Positions 61,101 to 64,000 of a stretch of DNA of 64,000 nucleotides are shown here, in pieces. The position numbers were made by a program, and so were the translations under genes. This DNA comes from Symsagittifera roscoffensis (taxonomy: Eukaryota; Xenacoelomorpha; Acoela; Convolutidae): positions 1,924,001 through 1,988,000 of the forward strand of contig NC_087065.1 of NCBI RefSeq assembly GCF_963678635.1, read 5' to 3'. A model generated the notes under the pieces. It made no database searches. It was given only the letters and a program-made list of their open reading frames with translations, and had not been told where the DNA came from. Position 1 is the first letter of the stretch. Every line of letters begins with the position of its first letter.

Positions 61101-63452
61101 CTACCACAATTGTACCAGACAGAGGTGCTTTTCAGATCACACGACCAGATGGGTCACCAGGGGATAGACAAAGTACAACAAAGGATACTTCACAGATTTG
61201 ATTGGCCAGGAATGAGAAAAGCTTGCGAGAGATGGGTGAATGCCTGCCTGGCATGTCTCCAGGTAAAAGACCCAAGGAAGATGAAGTTTCCCCTCAAGTC
61301 CGTTGGGAGCTCGGAGTTCAATGAAGTGGTGCAGATAGACCATCAAAAAATCTGCATGACAGAGTCGGGATACAACCAGATACTGGTTATAATAGATCAC
61401 TTCACAAAGTTGGCGGAAGCGGTTCCGTGCCAGACAGCCTCGGCCGAAGTGACATGTGATCATCTGATAACGCATTGGATATCGCGGTATGGTTGTCCAA
61501 TGACTTTCCAGTCGGACAACGGCAAAGCTTTTGTGGGGGACTTGACAAAAGAATTGATGAAGAGATCGCACATTGCTCAAGCACACTCTACGACCTATCA
61601 TCCGCAGACCAATGGGTTGGTAGAGAGACAAAACAGGACACTGGTCAACATGTTAAGGGTGTACTGCTCAAGATACATGACGGACTGGGACAAATACCTG
61701 CCACAGGTAGTAGGAGCCTACAACAGTACACAGCACTCAACTACGGGCATCAGTCCTTTCATGATGTTGACGGGCAGGGAGAGAGCAATGCCTCTGACAT
61801 TCTTTTACCCGGAATACGAGGGGAAAAGGACGTCGCCTCAGGCATACGTGAAAGAAGCGATCAAAAGACAACAGGAGTTGAACGAGCTATGCAGGAGGAA
61901 CACGGCGCAAGCGCAAATGAGGCAACGTAGGAAATATGACGAAAAAATATTAAGAGCAAAGCCATATGAAGTGGGCCAATATGTGTGGGTCTTCCAAAAT
62001 GTAATACCGCCCAAGGGAACAAAGAAACTACTCAAGAAGTGGAGGGGACCATTCATGATAACGGAGGTTCATCAACAAGGACGGTTCTATCGCTTGAGTA
62101 CTGGGCGAGCGGCACATTATGAAAATCTGAAGCCTCACGTCCCATCCCCAGAGGATTGGTGCATACCGAAGGACATGGAGGGTCTTGAGTACCTGGTGGT
62201 AGAGCCAGCGTGTGAAGTGAATGAGAAAGGCACTAGAGAGAAAAATGATGGTAATGAGAACTTGAGTTTGGACGACAATGAAAAGATAGGAATGGAGTCT
62301 GATGCAGGATCATTTGTAGAAGAAGACTGGAACGACCCGGAGCAAGACGAGGTGCCGAAATGGATGGAACCGGATCGAACAACACCACCGGAAACCAGGA
62401 CTGGCAATCGTAAACGCACAGGCATGAGGTACAACAGGTACGGGGATGACTTCTTGATCGATAAGATACAGCCAGACAAATTGGGCGAGGAATTACTGAA
62501 GGCAGGCGAACTGGAAGCAGGAGAGGAATGGCAGGTCATTGACGATGGTTGTCATTATCCGCAGGATGACTACTCGACGCCAGAATTAGAAACGGATCTC
62601 GAACAGAGTGAGATAGAGAGGAGGGAGAACACGAACTTGAGGATTCTAGAGTGGATGCGTGATGTCAAAGACGAGAGCCGCGAAGGACAAAGCATTCAGC
62701 AAGTCGATGTATCAGCAGCGAATTACATGAAGACAGAGGACCCTCTTTTCGGATGGACGGCAACAGACAGGCCACTGGACATTCCTCAGGACAATTCAGA
62801 CCCGACAACATCGACGGGGACGTCGATAAACATTTTTGTCCGGGGAGTGGGGGTAGGACTTACCCACACCGAAAATTTGATGATAAAGAAGCTCAAGGAA
62901 GTGAGAGAAACGAGCGAATTGGAAATGGAGGAAGAAGAGCCAGAGCCTACTATAGGTCGGAATTTCAAAACGAAATTCGAAATACCCAACGAATACTCGG
63001 AGAACATCATGATAACGGATAGCGACTTCATCCTGTCAAACAGGACCAGCGCGATCTGCATCACGGCGGACATGAGTTTCAAATCAAGATTGGAAGCCGA
63101 CTTCAAAAGAGAGTACCAGAATGTAGAGTTTCTGTTCAGACAGAGACCAGGACTGGGAGGGATGGCAGCGCTTCCACCGTCAGTGGCACAAGTCCCGGGC
63201 AAATATCTGTGCTTCCTAGTAACGAGGGTCAATGACAGGAACACAATCGATCCCGAACACGTGATATTGGCACTAACAAGATTACGAGACTTCATGATTG
63301 AAAGAGGGATAACAGAAGTCTCAATGCCGGTGTATGACCCGAACAGGGGCAAACTGAGCCCGAGGGAATTGTACGCTATCCTACATGTGGTCTTTGCAGA
63401 AACTGAGATAATGGTGTATCTTCATAAGAAGTACTACTTGAGCATCGCCTGA
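55162..63452 (+). pseudogene. Element C ORF1: Gag-Pol-macro polyprotein broken by two lesions
   Basis: Starts at ATG 55162 and is closely similar to element A ORF1. The first frame (to 57159) carries the coiled coil, Gag-like domain and the first zinc knuckle. Near 57107-57113 about 0.49 kb present in A (14652-15145) is missing, with a few unrelated bases at the joint; this removes the second knuckle and shifts phase. The second frame (57112-61066) carries the degenerate and active protease modules, RT with YVDD, RNase H and the spacer. Near 61043 a 19-nt stretch of A is replaced by 2 nt, giving a second shift. The third frame (61046-63452) carries the rest of the integrase, with its first catalytic Asp intact (61338-61340), the GPY/F module and the macro domain. 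It cannot give a full polyprotein. Confidence 0.9.
62832..62869 (+). promoter_or_regulatory. 38-nt block conserved at nucleotide level inside pol (element C copy)
   Basis: Identical to 33186-33223 and to the reverse complement of 8871-8908. See the finding on this block. Confidence 0.6.
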
Positions 63453-63721
63453 GTCGGGTACATGGGGGTATCGAGTCGGGTGTGAGGGAGGAGTCTTGAG
63501 TTAGGTACTGGGGTGCGGCGCAGGTAAAGGGATCTTAAGATATGATTGGCATGACAATTAAATTTTAAAACGAGTTAACGGTGCTAAAACATAAAATGAA
63601 TCTGCATGCTTTTAAGGGAATTCCAATTGAATTGTTTTAATTGATACGAAAATGATAAGATTTTAACCATACTGGTAAAAGGGGGGTCTCTAGGTTAGGA
63701 ACATGACATGTCAAGTTTCAA

Positions 63722-63739
63722 TATGCTTTCTGTTTTCAG
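63722..63739 (+). promoter_or_regulatory. Candidate 3' splice site before ORF2 (element C)
   Basis: CTTTCTGTTTTCAG followed by ATC, 232 nt before the ORF2 ATG, the same distance as in element A. A good match to an animal 3' splice site. Confidence 0.45.
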
Positions 63740-63863
63740 ATCAAGTTTGAAAAACAAAGTTGAAAATCCAACTATAGTCAAGCGAGAAACAGAGAGAGAA
63801 ACCTTGATTGAACTCGCGATAATTGGCACTTACGGCAAGTATTTGCAAGGGAACATTTCGAGA

Positions 63864-63937
63864 GAATTCTTGAGTTGGGTAATAATTGAGTCGGTAAGGT
63901 AATTCTTGAGCTGGTAAGGTAATTCTTGAGCTGGTTA
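63864..63937 (+). repeat. 20-bp repeat upstream of element C ORF2
   Basis: Four units of about 20 bp containing AATTCTTGAGCTGGTAAGGT or variants, the counterpart of 7799-7872. Confidence 0.75.
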
Positions 63938-63971
63938 ACACATACCTGTATACATCCCGAAGTCACGAAGA

Positions 63972-64000
63972 ATGGCAGACCGATTATGGAAATCCGTGCC
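63972..64000 (+). CDS. Element C ORF2, first codons only
   Basis: ATG 63972 opens MADRLW-, matching element A ORF2 (MADRFW-). It is cut by the window edge after nine codons, so nothing can be said about its integrity. Confidence 0.7.

Larger units (their letters stand above)
63453..63971 (+). other. Element C spacer between ORF1 and ORF2
   Basis: 519 bp non-coding, collinear with 8287-7765 of element A. Holds the splice-site-like motif ending 63739 and the 20-bp repeat array. Confidence 0.7.
51815..64000 (+). mobile_element. Element C: A-family LTR retrotransposon, 3' part outside the window
   Basis: 5' LTR, PBS, leader with the same 70-bp repeats, G-tracts and minisatellite as element A, a frameshifted ORF1, the ORF1-ORF2 spacer and the first codons of ORF2. 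It lies in the orientation opposite to A, so the two form long inverted arms around B. Two ORF1 lesions make it defective on its own. Confidence 0.9.

Overview
The window is eukaryotic, most likely an invertebrate animal, and consists almost entirely of LTR retrotransposons of the Ty3/Gypsy type. I found no host gene, rRNA, tRNA gene or CRISPR array. The species cannot be determined from the sequence; 'animal' is an inference from the style of the pol gene and from a primer-binding site resembling the 3' end of an animal tRNA-Asn.

Three very large elements fill the window. Element A lies on the minus strand (1-20575) and is cut by the left edge. Element B is on the plus strand (20576-51750). 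Element C is on the plus strand (51815-64000) and is cut by the right edge. A and C belong to one family and lie in opposite orientation on either side of B, which is a related but clearly diverged family. A's 5' LTR terminus abuts a 5'-truncated B LTR, so A appears to have inserted into B's 5' LTR. Only 64 bp separate B's 3' LTR from C's 5' LTR.

All three share one plan: LTR; an 11-12 nt gap; PBS; a 2.5-3 kb structured leader rich in short G-rich repeats; ORF1; a 0.4-0.5 kb spacer with a likely 3' splice site; then a long accessory reading frame, ORF2/ORF3. ORF1 (2935 aa in A, 3200 aa in B) encodes, without a frameshift, coiled coil, Gag, two zinc knuckles, a degenerate and then an active aspartic protease module, RT, RNase H, integrase with a GPY/F module, and a C-terminal macro domain. 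ORF2 (1337 aa in B) encodes a coiled coil, an SGNH esterase-like domain with a complete catalytic set, and a second degenerate SGNH-like domain. ORF3 (about 1.6 thousand residues if whole) is unrecognised but has a conserved Cys/His cluster and a KRKR-type basic cluster.

B has intact ORF1 and ORF2 but carries a 6.88-kb internal tandem duplication covering most of ORF2/ORF3, about 99.9% identical between copies. Its two LTRs differ at 8 of 665 aligned bases, so the duplication looks much younger than the insertion. A has an open ORF1 but a changed integrase catalytic residue and a decayed ORF2/ORF3. C has lost about 0.5 kb of Gag, including the second zinc knuckle, and has a second frameshift.

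The main points for follow-up are: a giant (about 24 kb without the duplication) Ty3-like element joining a macro domain and an SGNH esterase to the replication machinery; a 38-nt block in the 3' part of pol conserved at every wobble position between families; and different G-rich repeat arrays in the leaders of the two families.
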